Positions 49,966 to 62,162 of a DNA stretch of 64,000 nucleotides are shown one piece after another. The notes under the pieces are model-generated. The model saw only the letters and a list, made by a program, of their open reading frames with translations, was not told the DNA's origin and did not search any database. Numbering within the stretch: the stretch's first letter is position 1; each line of letters starts with the position of its first letter. The position numbers and the translations under genes are program-made. Origin of the DNA: Scortum barcoo (Eukaryota; Chordata; Actinopteri; Centrarchiformes; Terapontidae). The stretch spans positions 17,954,487 through 18,018,486 of the forward strand of contig CM041552.1 in the NCBI GenBank assembly GCA_023238725.1, read 5' to 3'.

Positions 49966-52900
49966 TTGTGGAGTCAAAGCACCAGGTAGTCCATTTGTTC
50001 TTCATGTTAATTGTGAGTGTTAATTAAGTTCTCTCTTGATGTTGGCAGTGTTTCCTCCTCTGCTCGTATCCACGCAGCCAATGGCTGCTGACGCATGTGC
50101 CTTCCAGCGAAGTTAGGTCAGTAACAGCCACCTCACGCTGACTTATTCAAAGTTAACAAAGAAATCAGGTACCGTTTACACACATTTTCACTCATCAGTT
50201 CTTGAGACTGAGTCAGTGAGGTGATTCAAGCTTTTCAGACCATACGTCAGGTATTTACAACTTGTTTGCTACAGGAAAGGCAGTTTTTATTGCCTTGGCA
50301 TTAGGTGTCATGATATTTTACACAAACACACACACAGAAATGAATAATGTCTTTAGGGAGTAGCTTTGCTTTTCACAAAAAAACTTACAAAACAATTTAC
50401 GTCATTCCAGGATGCAGTGACTATTTTAATAAAGACAGTGTGGAACTGTTAAATTTCGAAGTTATTATCAAACTACAGTTGCACAATTTATAATTTAATG
50501 TACATGTTATTGCAGTTTATGATAAAGAAAGAGCCTCCATCTCACTAACAGAGAATCACATGACTGGCATATGATATTAGGGGCAAAACTGATTCGATGG
50601 AAATATCTGAAAATCTAACATGAGTGTGTTTTAATTGTGTGTGTGTGCTCATCTCGGCCTGCATCTGTTTTTCTCCCCACAAGATTAAAGGGCCTAAAAA
50701 AAGATTGCGTGTGAAGGATTAGGGTGGACAGACGCTAATCAACTGCCAAGGGAGAACCAAAGTGATGGATGGAGAGAACGAAGGAGAGATTTATATTGCA
50801 TTCGGATGAGAGGGAAGGAAGAGTGGGAGCCGGGACAAAGACGAGGGAAGAGAGGAGAGGGAGAGAAACCCAGATAGAGAGGGAGAGATTATACTGAGTC
50901 TTCAGGAAATCAATTCAACCTGCTGCTCAGGTTTTCAACGAGCTTTGCAGCTTAGTGATCTGACAGTGAAGTGTGGACTCGGAGTCAAATACTCGATATA
51001 AAAACCACAAGGAGACAATGTGTCATCTTTTCCAGCTTCTGTACACCATATTGTGTTCAGATATCGTCTCCAGTAAAGCTAAGTCAAGGTCACCTGAAGG
51101 AGTTTTTTTTCATCTACATATATTGCGTGCATGTACTGATATTCTCATCAGCATTAAATACAACTTATTATATCATAACCCAGCAGGCTTGTCACTGACT
51201 TGGCTCGAACACGGCCACTGGCTGCGTCTGGCCCAAACCTGCCGGCATCTTCCCAGCAGCAGACCGGAAGCACAATCTGTCACCAACTCCAACTGTAGTA
51301 CAAGCGCATCTATGTGCCGCTTTCACCACCTGCCCTGCCATCCTCCGTCTCTCACCAGCCTCCATCAATCCCACCTACGACCTTTGCTGCATCAGCTCCG
51401 CCACCCTGCCCTCAACCGCTCCATCCATCCTGACGCATCTCCCTAACACCATGTGCTGTACCACTCTCTTTTCTCCACCATCTTTTAAGACCTCCATTCA
51501 TCACAACATACGATTTTTAGCAGTAAGCTTAAGATTTACACTGGGACTGAAACAATAGTTTGATCTTGTAAAAGAAGAGTTGGGACTCAGGGAAAAACTG
51601 AAAGGATTTTAGGAAGAAAAAAACAAAGGAGATAAACATGACATATTTGAAAAGATGAGAGTTTTCAGTCAACGACCCCCCCAGCGCTTTATTGTGTCGT
51701 TATACAATATTAAAAAGCCACAGCAGATGGAAAACAATGACATTGTGTCTAGATTGGCATTCATAACACATTTAAACATGCACAAAGAAATATTAGTAAG
51801 TGATTGAAGCAGTATGCCAGTTCTCAGCTCTATTAACATTTATGATTATAAGGTCGGATCTAAATTGGTTATGGAGAGATTGTGGTTACCAGCAAGAAAA
51901 ACAGGCTTTCTGGCTGAAGCAAGAAAAACAGGGCTTAAAGCAGAGTTTGACCAGTCTGGGGGTGTGCTTAGATAAACTGCTTCAAGGGATGTCATTTCAG
52001 TCAGCACTGGTTGTGTCTGGAGACTACACTTTTGAAAATGAAAACAAACTGGGGGTCTGGAGTTAGAGAGTAGTGAGCTTATTAGACCTCTGTAGCCTGC
52101 TCCTCATCTCTGCTCGAGGCTAAGAGCTCAATGATACATGAACCACTACAATAAAAACGTTTAACCCACCCAAATCTTGGCCTCACCAGACTGAACTCTT
52201 GATGGTTAAGTCGGATTGTTTGTAATGTAGCCAGGTTTTGCTAAGGAAGGAGAAAAATTGTCTTCTCATGTTCTTTCCCTGCTTTTGGGCTTAAGACATA
52301 GATAATGCTCCTCCGCTTTTATCACCGTCTTGGTCTCCATAACCCATCTCCAGCAGCTCAGGCTCCGCAGTTCCCCACCAGGTGATCTTTGATAGGCTTT
52401 GGTTTCTTTTTCCTGGTGGTGTCCATTTGAGAGCCACTTTGGGGGCAAAGTACATTTCCACACCATCATAGAGGAATGGTGTTGAATTGCTTTGCTTGTG
52501 CTTTGGCAGCCAGTTTTTATGTTGAGATCATTATTTGCATGGAAATAAGGAGTAGTTTTATGCATGGCATAAAAAAGATGATATTTCTGGTTTTGCTGCA
52601 TCAATTAAAATAGTCACCAAAGAAAACCAAATAACTGTATGTAGTGAGTCTGATAGCTATGCTAAATTTGAAACTTTTAATGTGTTAACATTAATGCTAC
52701 AAAGGTAGTAAAAGATTTAGAAATAATAACAGTAATCACACAAGACAAACAATCCACAAATTAGCATTGATCAGTGATTGTTGACAGATGCTTGTCTCAC
52801 TCGCCAAAGTCCTCTGAAGGATGCAAGATTAAAAAACTGCAATAACAAAAAGTTAATCAGATGCTTGAAAATGGGTCTTTGAAATTTACCGAGGGGTCCA

Positions 52901-54480
52901 TATCAGGGACAGAAATAACAGGTAACTGTCTAGACCTGCTGGATATGGTTAGTTGGACTCAAATAAAACTCTTTAGGTTGACACCCAGCCTTAAATATAT
53001 TCAGCAGCACAGCAAATGTGGAGCGTTCGCATTGGCAGCCTTCCCTGAAAGAGAGAATTAGAGTCTAGACGTTAGCTAAAGAAAAACTCACTCCCCGTCA
53101 ACTCCAAATCCTATAGAGGTGAAACAGGCAAGCTGGATCAGTATTAATATACAAACACATGAACACAGCAAAACAGTCAGCAGAAATATCTCCAGAGACG
53201 TTTATTATGCTGATCGAGTCTGAGAAAAAAAGTGTTTTCTCTCTCAGTACAGCAGGTTTGCAGAAGCTGTTTCTACAGCTTGGAGCTGCTGCCATCCAAA
53301 ACTGATAAACATATCACTATCACACTGACAGTAATAACAGTATTGATAAGCAGGCTGTGGCACTGAAGGTGAATAGCCAAAAATAATATGTATAAATTAT
53401 ACATATCGAAAGCGGTATTTCCAAAAACCTTTGCATAATGTGGCGCTCTTTATTTTGTTATTGTTCTATGCGTACACTGAAAAGAGAACCAGTGCTCTAA
53501 CAACAAGCGATGCCACCAAGAAGCAGAGCCAAGGACTCTGTCCATCATTAACCTTTTCATGCGATTATAATGATCAGGTCCCATAATCATACATTTCCAT
53601 TATGATGAGAGCACAGGTGGAAAAGAAGAGAGATGGAAAGGTTAAACAAAAATAAATATGGAATAACTGAGGTGAGCGGGGGCTGTGATTACTCTGATTA
53701 ACAAGGCCATTACCTCTAATTGCTTCCAAGAACAGACTGTCAACTATTAATAATGTGTTTCCTGTGCACACCTACCTTGTGGTACAACTGTCCAGTTGTT
53801 GTATGTGTGCGTCTCAAGTGTTTAAAATGTGTTTGTTTGCACCCACTATTCTTATTTCTTTCTAAAATAATGTTTGCACCAGTCTGATGCCAGATTGCTG
53901 CAGGGCTACGTAGTATCCTGAACTGATCCAGGTAGGTAGCTAGTGTCCATGCCTGGTTCCCGCCTAGCCACAAGCTTATAACTCAAGCAAGAGTCTTAAC
54001 GTCCATCAGCCCAGTGCTGTCCAAGGTGTTGTGGCTAAGCAATGTAACATGTCTTCACCCAGTGATCCTCCCTTCTGCTGTGGGTCCATCCATTCAGAGC
54101 ACAGAAGACACTTTTTTCTTGGCCTTGTTCGGTCAATGTTCGCTGCTGGCCTTGACGAATATGACTGCTTCATGTGAGGAGCCAGACCGTCGGTTCAGCA
54201 GTTTTCAGAGGGGTCCATGGTTAACAGACCAAGGCCTACTGCCTCTTCTCTGTTTCATACTCATATTCATCATATGAACACGTGGTTAAGGGTAGAGGAA
54301 GATCATGGTCATGCTTAAAAAAACTTTGACTGTTGGGAAATGAACGGTGAGCTCACATTTGACAAAAGAAAATGGACATTTATGGTATTAGAACCATACA
54401 GTTGCAGGTTACCTCATTAGAACAAACTAGAAAAGAAAAAAATACAATCAAACTATCAGCCATTAAAAACTTCATCCGAC

Positions 54481-54514
54481 TTTCTTCTTTCTTCTTTCTT
54501 CTTTCTTCTTCTTT
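54481..54514. repeat. (TTTCTTC)n pyrimidine microsatellite
   Basis: Repeats of tttcttc/ctttctt over about 34 bases. It produces a phenylalanine/leucine/serine-rich open frame that is not a gene. Confidence 0.9.
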
Positions 54515-55660
54515 GTTCCTGTCAAAATCAGCAGCCCCTAAAGAGATTTTAATTTGAGCATAAATCTATTTCTTCCTGGAACGACCGACAGTGTCATTAT
54601 TTGGGGGGGCATTCAAAAATATCCTTAAAGTCCTTGGGGCACTCTGTCACATAAAACAAAACAAACCGATTAACAAAGGAAACCAGAGGTAGCAGCAGAG
54701 TCAGCTTGCAGCTATGCCAAACAAATGCGCATGGTCTGACATCTGGATTAAAATGTTTCCTTTTCATCTTCTTCCACCTTTACTGTAAGTGGGAGTGATG
54801 GAGAATGTGAGTGATCCTCACCACCTTGAACCCTGAGTCCTTTTTACAGCCTCTCACCAGCCTACATCTGAAGTCCCGTATCACCTCCAGGCTAAAGCTC
54901 CTTGCCAAAATTTTCTGCTCAAACCACTGAAGAAAACCTGCTTTAACCTCTTTATCTGTTTTTTGTCATTGTTGTTGTTTTTGCCACTTTCACTACTTGA
55001 GTTTGCATTGTCATTTGATAAATTGGTTTATATGAACACCAGTTTTGCCACGATTTCAGTCTTGGTTGATTTGGTAAGACTTGTGTTTACTGTTGTACTC
55101 TGCTGTTGAAGTGCACAAGAATGGCAGACTCACCAACAATGAAAGCCACAAAATACAGTAAGAAAATCGTAACAATTAATGTAAATCTTAAGTATTTTAA
55201 CTTAAGAAAAAAATACATTGTTTAGTTTGCGTATTTTACTGAAATATTTGAGAATTTAAAGTCTTTGAAATGAGTTGAACACCTTTTCATTCAAATTCTT
55301 ATATACATGTGAGTGGGTTGAGCCCTTGTCTTTCCTGCTTCTCCACACGTCCTGACTGTGGCAAATTGTGGCTTAACATCAAGCCAGTTGAAGCTTCACC
55401 TAATGCCAGCCAGAAGACAGGATTGTCTTCACCATCCTATAATATAATACTCTTACAGACTTCTTCTCAGACTGCAGCAACTTTTGAATATCTGTTTGCT
55501 GAATTTGAACTGAGCTGGGTTTGTTTGGAGAAAGGCTCAGCATCTTATCCATCACTGTGATACAGACTAAATCAATTGATAATAGGTTAACAGTGCTCAT
55601 CTTTATTCTACTGCACATAATGTCTGCGAAGACTCTCGGTCACCCAGGTCATGGTAATTC
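54515..55660. other. Intergenic, no gene seen
   Basis: No exon is recognised. An A+T-rich patch lies at 55180-55300. The 83-codon frame at 55309-55560 has no recognisable domain. Confidence 0.6.
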
Positions 55661-55818
55661 TTAAGAGTCTGAAGAAAGTCAACTGGAGTAGCTTGACATT
55701 CTTGAAGAGGTTTCCCCTCTCATCCAAGAGGCGCTGAAATGAACTGAAGAAGCCTCTTGGATGAGAGGTGAAATGTCAAGAACTTCAAGCGAGCCAATTG
55801 ACTTTCCCCAACTCTTAA
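55661..55818. mobile_element. Compact foldback repeat
   Basis: The left arm (55661-55732) starts ttaagagtctgaagaaagtc and ends ctctcatccaagaggc. The right arm (55752-55818) starts gcctcttggatgagag and ends actttccccaactcttaa. The arms are imperfect reverse complements over about 67 bases, with a 16-base perfect core next to a 19-base loop. The preceding ctctcggtcacccaggtc is also part of this familiar fish repeat. It has no coding capacity. Confidence 0.75.
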
Positions 55819-57000
55819 GTACTACACGTAATGTGAAGCAGGTTTTTTTTTTTTTATGGGGATGACTACATTATCTGATCTAGAAATCAGAGCAGAGCTA
55901 CAAGAACTGCACACACGAACTGCAGGTATAATACATGCAAGCTGCAAGCTCATTGACTGTTTACTTATTTACCGACTGAACCTTCTCTGTGAACTCACAC
56001 GTTCACCCAAGGACAAAGTTGACCGCTTTGCACTTCTGGTGTTCTATAATTATCTTTGCAGGTCACAACTGCTCGGATTCATCATCTTATCTTCGCCTCT
56101 CGCTCACTTTCCGCCTCTCACGTGACGCATTTCTGTGTCGTAGTGAGTAACTAAATTAAAAATAGCCCCACAGAGACAGAATTTCTGACAGTGAGAGAGC
56201 CGGTACTCCAGCTGATTCCCTCTTCATTTTTTTTTCTTCTCCTAGCTCCCTCAGATGTCTCCTCTCTGCTGATGAGAGCAGTCTGCGCTTTCATCTCCAC
56301 TTTAGTTGTCCTTCCATCTTTTATTTTAAGTGCGCAATGGATTAGTTCCCCCCCATGCACAACACACACACACACACACACACAAACCCCCTTGAAAAGC
56401 CTTTGGATTAAGATATGTGGAGGGTGACAGAGAGGATGATGAAAAAGAAGAAGAGGAAAGAGGAGGCAGAGGAGAAGAAAGAGACTAGAAGACAAAGAGG
56501 AGTACAAGATAAGGGGTAAAAAAGTAAGAGGAAGTGGTGTGAGGAGCAAAAGGGGGAAACGCTGAAGGAGAAGAAGGAGCATGAGAGAGCATCGTATTTA
56601 GTGAGCATTTGTGTCAGACTCATCAGCAGCGATGTTGGCGTTGGGTATTCAACATCTGTGCAGATTCGTGTGCAACAGTTTGTGTTGTCTTTCCTCTCGG
56701 TTAGCTGTTACTTGATTGTTTATTACCCGTCTGGCGGCTCCTTTGAAGAACACAAAAAGTGATTCACAGTTGCTATGCGACTGTTTAAAACAGTTTCTAA
56801 CCAGTTTGAAGCCCTCCGATCTTTAGCTGAAATGATTTAATGTTGAAATCTGCCAAACCATTAGAACACGCTACATGCTGAGTCTGAATGCTAAATGCAT
56901 GAATAATAATAGAAAAAAAGGCTGGAAGAAGTCGTTAACATGGGGCGAGTTCTTTGTGAGCTGTCTATTGGTCTGTTCTGTCATTCACCCTGATTAGTGG
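55819..57000. other. Intergenic, no gene seen
   Basis: A T run lies at about 55843-55855. A purine-rich GAA/GAGG stretch at 56427-56580 gives a leucine/phenylalanine-rich minus-strand open frame that is not a gene. A CA microsatellite at 56362-56384 is listed separately. Confidence 0.6.
56362..56384. repeat. (CA)n microsatellite
   Basis: A CA tract of 23 bases. Confidence 0.95.
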
Positions 57001-57014
57001 TGACAGTACATAGT

Positions 57015-57900
57015 GACCCCATTTACACCTGGTATTAACAGGAGATCTGTGTATGGATGAGTTATGTAGCTAAGGGAAAAAACTATTGTATATTTTCTAT
57101 TCTATTCTATTGTACTGTATATTTTATTGTATATATGTTCTAGTTGTATATTTTCTCTGTATATTTTAATTGTTTAATTTAAAATTTAGGTCTACATTTA
57201 TTACTTATTATTACTCTTGTAAAACTCTTATTTATTTTTATATTTCTATTTCTTTAATCAGTTTTTTTTGTTTGAGTGTTTCTATTATCTTGAAAAAAAA
57301 ACAGCTCTTGTTAATATTTTTGAGCATTGTTTTGAGATTTCAATCTTAATGCCATGTGTAAATGCACGCCAAAATCATCGAGATGTTCACAACACACGCT
57401 TATGAAAACTAGTGCAAATGTAAAAACTAGTGAGTCGTATGTCATTATTGACAATATACCCAGATTAAGATCACATACTATCTGATTCAAACTGTGTCTG
57501 TTATTCAGGTTGTTGAGAAAAAATCTCAGTAAGTGTCTTATTAACCAGTCCATGCAACGTGCTGTCCAACCATTTCCACAGTTGTGTAAACTCACTCTAA
57601 ATGTCCACAGTGAAAGACGGGGCTAAAAGCCTGTCACCATAAAGAGCAGAATGACACAGCGAATCGTACGGACGAGGATAACAGCGGATGTGTTTTGATG
57701 GTCTGTCCTCGGAGGCATTCAGGATGGTTGTACACAAGAAAAAGTAACGGAAGATGTTTTAAGGATGACAAAAACTACCTCTGGACAGAAGCTCACACCC
57801 CGCGTAACGTTGTCTGTTTTGAAAAGTCACAAGAGTTGTCAGAAGCGGCTTCCACTGTTCCACCATCAGAAAGGATGTTCATAAACAGTCATGGCAATGC
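57015..57900. repeat. Possible split dispersed repeat
   Basis: The phrase gaccccatttacacctggta near 57015 and ccatgtgtaaatgcacgcc near 57352 are both phrases I associate with one fish repeat family. Between them, at 57065-57300, lies a very A+T-rich low-complexity insert (tattgtatattttctattc type). The part from about 57601 onward may also belong, but I cannot confirm it. Low confidence. Confidence 0.3.
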
Positions 57901-60554
57901 ATGTTATGAGTTCAGCGACGAGGTTAAAGGCCATCAATTTAGTTTCTCTTGAGGTAACATGGTATTGGCTTAACTTGACAATGGACAATAAGCAGTGATG
58001 TGATGACTCAACTTTAAAACAGGTAACAAGGTCAAGCTAAGTTTACATCAATATACATTAACCTGTCTAAAATGAAAAAATATAAACTTTGTATATCAGT
58101 TTATTGTACTACATGTCACCTGCTCCTAAAGTCAGTATCTTTCTTGTTGGATGGGGCAATTAAAAGTATAGAAAGCACAAAACCCAACACATCTTCCCAT
58201 AAAAATCTCTAGTTTTGTGGCGATGCTGGCATGTTTCCTGCTCTTAACTCTGATCCTGCATCTATATTTAGACACTGGAGTTGATAAAGCGGATAGCGGT
58301 GTGGGTCGCCTCTCAAGGTCTAAGGCACACCACCAAACAGGAAAATCTGGAAGATGAGGTTGGAGTCTCTGTTCTGCCAAAAGCAAAATACTCTCAGCTA
58401 CACACTTCATACTGTTTCCAGTTTCAGACGCACAATCTCACCGAAGTTGCTTGATCAAAATTTCAGCCCGTAATGTAAAAGATTAACTAAAATCAACAGT
58501 CTACCCCTAATCTTAATTTGAGATTGTTTTGAGGCGTTGGAAATTATGCAGGGATCAGATCCACCACATCCAGTGTGAGAATGGCATTAAAAAATATCTC
58601 TCTTATAGAAACTTTATCATAGTCATCATCATGTAAAAGTGCAGTACAGTGTGCACGCGTAGCTACATGCTATGCCACACACACACACATCACAGGGTGG
58701 AGGGTGATGGGGGGTGATTCTATTCTTGTTAGTTCTAAAAGGGTCCTCAGATTTACAGTAGATTTTGAGAAACTGAAAATGAAGATGATTCGGTGTGCTA
58801 CATGTTGCATTTATTGTTTACACAATACGTGTGGCTGTGGTGAGTCTGAAGCTTTTTCCTCCTCCTTGCTGATGTGTAGAAATGCGTTTAGGTTCCATAG
58901 CACTTTATTGCAATCAGTTTTTAGAAAATATTCAAATGGAAAAACTGTTTCCCTCGGCTGAGGAGCATGAAATTAGATAGTACAGTACATAACCACGGAG
59001 GGCATCAACTGTTGGTGAGAAGTGCTGGCTAATGCAAGACTGCTATTTATATCAGAATCTGTAATGAGAGATTTGGGGAAAGTGGCTGAGCTAGACAAGT
59101 TCATATAGTGAATGAGGACTCTGTGAAAGTGCTTATTAATTCAAAATGCTCAAATATATATGAATGGGAAAGGTGTTTCATTTAAATGTTTCATGTTTCA
59201 TAAGGCCTTGCAAGTGTTTTGTACATGTATGTGTTCCCTGTGGGTGCCATCACAGAAAGTGGGTTTTGATATTGTTGTCGTTGAATGAAAGCAAATGGCA
59301 TTTGGAGGGGGAGACATAACACAGTTGCTGATAGCAGCATGCAAAAATCCATCTCCTTTGAGGTAGAGAGCACGCTGAAAATAAGCATTCCCTTTGGCAG
59401 AAATGACTCTTTTAGCAGAGTGAAGACGTAACAGAGTCCACCATACAAATCCACAAGAGCTTTGTCTCTCTCTGTCACTCTCGCACACACGCGAACAGAT
59501 CTCATCAGGACCCCCACTTTCTCTGTGTACCTGCATATCCACCATTATTATGGATTATTAATAACCCATGATTATTTGGTGACCTCCCTAATGGACCGAT
59601 GAGGGAGATTTTACCGTAGCCATCAGATACAGAGGACACAGATATTGCTCTCAAGGCTCTGTTATTACTGATAAGGTGATGGAGATGACGCTATCTCAAG
59701 TGGCAGTTTGGAATCCTGGATGTGTGTGTGTGTGTGTTTGTGATTTAGGGTTTTTTTTTCAGTTTTTCTGATGTAAACTGTGTGTTTTAAGATGTGACAT
59801 AGGTAAGCTATTGAGTACTGATACTTTAATCCCTATTAAGATTCAGCCTTGATAACTAGTTAGTGCATTAGTTCAATGACTTAATTCTTCCAGTACAAAA
59901 AAATATATAAAATACAACGTTGCAATACGCAAGACGCTGCAATATTCTGAAAAAAATTGCTTTTTTATAAAGGACCATGGAGTGCTTTAGCATGATTCAG
60001 CTGACTGTTTTATTTTGATTCAGTCTCAGTCGCTAATGTTGCGCCCTGTCTGTTACATGTGTAAATATTCAATCATTTATAAAGTGTACTAACTTGCCAT
60101 ACAAACTATACAATGATTAAGTGGCCAAAAAAATCAGTGCAGCTAATTTGATCTTATTACACAATACTATCACGTATTGGTGTGAATATCAGATAGTAAG
60201 TAATAAGGTATGGCAGTAATATAAACAGTGATCCCACTTTTTGCCCACTAGAAAATTCTTTAACAATCATGTTTGAGGCATCGCAGTCTAAAATGCCAGA
60301 AAACATTACATGTTTTAAAAAAACAATGTCAGATGATATCAGTATTTTATGGGCCTCAAGTACCCAGTATCAGTCTTGTTCTGTAAACAAAATGTCAGAT
60401 AGACAGTTACCACAGGACAAAGTAACCAAATATTCAAACCCGCTCACTGTAATTACACCAAAGAAGATCCACAGAAGACTGATATTTCCATGGAGACTCC
60501 TCAGCAAAGTGTCTAAGTTTATCCCCCAAAGCTTGGTCACACCTGGTAGTAAGG
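57901..60554. other. Intergenic, no gene seen
   Basis: No exon is recognised. A TG run lies at about 59720-59737. One member of a small dispersed repeat pair (59370-59480) lies inside. Open frames of 72-115 codons lack recognisable domains. Confidence 0.6.
59370..59480. repeat. Dispersed repeat pair, copy 1
   Basis: It shares ctgaaaataagcatt followed by gtccaccatacaaatcca and agagctttgt, in the same order and spacing, with the copy at 60560-60670. The similarity is short and diverged. Confidence 0.4.
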
Positions 60555-60559
60555 CAGCA

Positions 60560-60670
60560 GGAAAATGCTGGAAAATAAGCATTTGAAATGTGTCCATGGG
60601 GGACGAACAGGGCAGGTCCACCATAAAAATCAGCTGCACTGGCTTTGTGTTGTGAGGAGAGGGAAGAGCA
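60560..60670. repeat. Dispersed repeat pair, copy 2
   Basis: It contains ctggaaaataagcatttg, then ggtccaccataaaaatca and ctggctttgtgttg. These parallel the copy about 1.2 kb to the left. The two are probably fragments of the same old element lying just upstream of the promoter. Confidence 0.4.
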
Positions 60671-61022
60671 CAACTGTCTGAACAACAGCAGACAGGATGG
60701 AGGTGAAACTCACACAGTAACCGAAAGCCACAGTGAGCCCCCCCCCCTCTTATTTTAACAGATCACTAGAGGTCATTTGTTCCAGAGGTGCATGGTGGAG
60801 ATATTTATTCATTTATTTACTATCCATGCAGACCTTCCTAATTTCCCCTGTCAGCAGTGATGCTGCCACACTCTCTCCGTCCGATCTCACGCTTGTCTGC
60901 AGTCATCACGCATCCTCACCGACGCGTCCGGTGAGTGGTTAACTCGTGCCGGCTGCAAAACAACTCACGTTTGTGCTCGTGCGCGTGCGTGGACGCGCGT
61001 GTCGTACGGCTCGTTACGTTTG

Positions 61023-61124
61023 ATGCGCGCGGGGCTCGTGCGCCCGCTCCCGGCACTTCCCGGACGGACGCGCAGGAGAAAGGGGAGGCGGGGGGAGGCG
61101 GTGATGATGTGCTGCTGCTGCTGA
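61023..61124 (+). other. Upstream ORF in the sphkap leader
   Basis: An ATG at 61023 opens a 33-codon frame ending in TGA at 61122-61124. It contains two in-frame internal ATGs at 61104 and 61107, which by themselves would give a six-codon M-M-C-C-C-C peptide. Whether it is transcribed depends on the unknown start site. It is a plausible translational brake on the main frame. Confidence 0.4.
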
Positions 61125-61210
61125 CACCGAGGGGCTCACTCACTCCATCACGCCGCTGCTCCGGTCACGCTGAGGCAGTCCGGGATTCCTTCAGTCGGCT
61201 CGGTCAGGGG

Positions 61211-61291
61211 ATGCGCATCTGGACCGGAGAGCATCCCGGGGACAGTTACGCGTCGAGGCGCTCCGTTGCAGCCCCCCCACCGAGGAAATAA
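61211..61291 (+). other. Second upstream ORF in the sphkap leader
   Basis: An ATG at 61211 opens a 26-codon frame ending with TAA at 61289-61291, 54 bases before the main start codon. It does not overlap the main frame. No conserved peptide is recognised. Confidence 0.4.
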
Positions 61292-61345
61292 TCTCATCGG
61301 TTGAGGACAGTTTGGCTCTTTTTTTTTTTTTGTTTGAGAGAGAGA

Positions 61346-62127
61346 ATGGCAGGAGCAAAGTGCCTTCTGAAAAAGCCGAGGTAAGAGACCGCTTATTATC
61401 CCGGGATAATAAAAATAACTCATGAACATGCGAAATCAACATCATATCTTTATTGGCACTTTAACTGTAGGTGTGATGTTCAGAGGAGAACAGTATTTCA
61501 CATTTGGGTTTTGCTGTAATGTTTGCATTTTCGATATTTGTTTGAATGAAGTGACTGTATTTTTTCTTTTTTTTCATAGTGCAAAGTGTGCCGGTTTGTG
61601 CTCAGCGCTGAAAAGGCGCACCAGAAACAAAAAAACAAAAAAAAAACATCCTGATGCAGTAAAGCCTCTCAGTGATCGTGCAGTAAACAAGATGTTTGAG
61701 CTCGCCTGGGCTGACTGACATGAAATGCGCGCCAGAGAAGAAAAGTGGACGGCGGTCACGTTTCAAATAGAAATGCTCCATTTTCACACATCAGTAGGGC
61801 TTTTTTTTTGTAATCAGCTCTGCCTGTCTTTCCTGCGGGGTAGTTGTCAATGTTAGCGCTACAATGAAAGGTGTCTGCAGCCTTTAGCGCCCTAAACTTG
61901 CCACAGTGATTATTTTGCGCAAGATGAAGCAGCAGAGAAATCTGAAGGCTGCCACCAAAAGTTGGCCTCCTAAATTGGCCCTCCGGCCCCTGGAGCCTGG
62001 AGAAAGACCTCCACCACTACATTTACTACAATGAAATGACTACAGAGGGAGACACTCCGGGGGTTAATTGCGTCCTCACATGAGGTTGATGTCTGCCGGG
62101 CCCACCCCACCACCACCACATAAAGAC

Positions 62128-62162
<35 letters not shown>

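Larger units (their letters stand above)
45721..54475. other. Intergenic, no gene seen
   Basis: No exon is recognised. A T run lies at about 49050-49068, and blocks of possible enhancer type at 48040-48260 and 49740-49965. The open frames at 50973-51446 (157 codons, turning GC-rich from about 51189) and 52266-52604 (112 codons, minus) have no recognisable domain. Confidence 0.6.
60880..61345 (+). promoter_or_regulatory. CpG-rich promoter and 5' leader of sphkap
   Basis: CpG dinucleotides become abruptly frequent from about 60880 (gacgcgtccgg, gcgcgtgcgtggacgcgcg, gatgcgcgcgg, cggacggacgcgcagg) and fade after 61280, against a CpG-poor desert. GC-box-like ggggaggcggggggaggcgg lies at 61082-61101. 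No convincing TATA box is seen, which fits a dispersed CpG-island start. The transcription start cannot be fixed. The leader ends with a T run and GA-rich bases just before the start codon. Confidence 0.7.

Noticed and set aside
50973..51446. 157-codon open frame, GC-rich in its second half
   Set aside because: The second half stands out in composition, but the histidine/proline/serine-rich text matches nothing I know and no splice sites support it.
52266..52604. 112-codon minus-strand open frame
   Set aside because: Looked at for transposase similarity because of its regular codon text, but no catalytic or DNA-binding motif could be found.
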